Source of the DNA: Latescibacteria bacterium UBA6620
Lineage (GTDB): Bacteria > Latescibacterota > UBA2968
NCBI GenBank assembly: GCA_002433075.1
Contig: DJHM01000059.1
Location: forward strand, 1 to 61,715
DNA: 61,715 nucleotides
Direction of reading: 5' to 3'
Each line of letters begins with the position of its first letter. Within the stretch, counting starts at the first letter, position 1. The notes beneath the pieces are model-generated. The model worked only from the letters and a program-made list of their open reading frames with translations. It made no database searches and had not been told where the DNA came from. The translations under genes and the position numbers were made by a program. Positions 61,339 to 61,715 of the stretch are shown here, piece by piece.

Positions 61339-61715
61339 CGCGAAGCCTCCAGAACGCAGCGATACACCCGCTCCACTCGGTCTGCTACCCGGTCCGAGGC
61401 GAGGTCAGCTACGGCGTCACGACCGTTCGATCGATTCCCGTCAGACAGGACGGAGGCGATGGCATCGGCGATGGCGTCGGGAGTTGCATCCGTGACGTGA
61501 CAGTTGGTCGAACTACCGATGACTTTCCGGACGTCCCCAACGTCGGTTGAGACGACCGGGAGGTTACAGGCCAGTGCTTCTTTGACGACGTTCGGCGAGC
61601 CCTCGTGGGACGAGGTCAGCAGAAGCAGATCCGCCGCGTTGTAATAGTCGGGGATCTCCTCGTGAGGACGGTTGTAAACGACGAGTGGCTCGACAGGGTG
61701 TCCAAGATCGCCGGC
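61335..61715 (-). CDS. Glycosyltransferase family 4, C-terminal part, cut by window edge
   Basis: 126 residues of the C-terminal half of a second GT4 enzyme, open at the right edge. Motifs include IPDYYNAADLLLLTSSHEGS, PNVVKEALACNLPVVSTDVG, the donor-binding E-x7-E region, and a C-terminal helix. The TGA (61335-61337) overlaps the ATG of the GT4 gene at 61338, so it is the upstream member of the same glycan operon. Confidence 0.88.
   Translation of the reverse strand, partial: AGDLGHPVEPLVVYNRPHEEIPDYYNAADLLLLTSSHEGSPNVVKEALACNLPVVSTDVGDVRKVIGSSTNCHVTDATPDAIADAIASVLSDGNRSNGRDAVADLASDRVADRVERVYRCVLEASR

Overview
The window is about 61.7 kb of bacterial chromosome with fairly high GC, from a diderm organism. 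It carries O-antigen-ligase-like membrane proteins, an undecaprenyl-phosphate sugar transferase, lipoproteins, outer-membrane barrels, a flagellar switch gene and an LpoB-type activator of cell-wall synthesis. Three very large secreted proteins combine cohesin-like and dockerin-like modules with an FlgD-like/type IX-secretion C-terminal domain (NPFNP motif, basic ending in LLK). That combination suggests a lineage near the Fibrobacteres-Chlorobi-Bacteroidetes group or a related candidate phylum. This placement is inference; there is no rRNA here. I see no transposase, phage, CRISPR array or integrase.

Layout. (1) 1-5350: a tRNA-Lys, then a sulfur-assimilation cluster: a damaged cysH, cysM, a JAMM protease (mec), an FAD reductase, the sulfur carrier cysO, an Rrf2 regulator and cysK. 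A promoter, an inverted repeat and an intrinsic terminator lie ahead of cysM. (2) 5364-5915: rpsT and a 44-residue membrane protein. (3) 5903-20858: seven different O-antigen-ligase/TPR fusion proteins in one translationally coupled minus-strand operon. (4) 20859-33071: a control region with an AT-rich palindrome and a sigma-54-type promoter, then two paralogous giant surface proteins separated by a structured 1.4-kb non-coding stretch. (5) 33278-46617: another sigma-54-type promoter, a third giant surface protein, a TPR lipoprotein, a barrel-CsgG-like fusion, an eighth ligase/TPR protein, a lipoprotein, an HNH protein, a WcaJ/WbaP-type sugar transferase and a ninth ligase/TPR protein. (6) 46619-52022: HD hydrolase, xylose isomerase, fliM with a sigma-54-type promoter, a nucleoside monophosphate kinase and a lipid-kinase-like gene. 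(7) 52089-55900: a COG3014/LpoB envelope operon with a sigma-54-type promoter, and a receiver-only response regulator. (8) 55979-61715: a glycan cluster with a carbamoyltransferase, a GT-C-like membrane protein, a methyltransferase and two GT4 glycosyltransferases, the last cut by the window edge.

The outstanding feature is the nine-member ligase/TPR family. Every member has the same periplasmic-loop landmarks, including RPHN with a probable catalytic histidine at residue 324-345, followed by a C-terminal TPR domain. Seven sit in one operon that diverges from a giant surface-protein gene; two sit beside another surface-protein gene and a lipid-linked sugar transferase. My working hypothesis is a surface-decoration system in which several ligases, sorted by their TPR domains, attach lipid-linked glycans to different acceptors such as lipid A or the CTD-bearing surface proteins. 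The sequence shows the family and its arrangement; the function is inferred.
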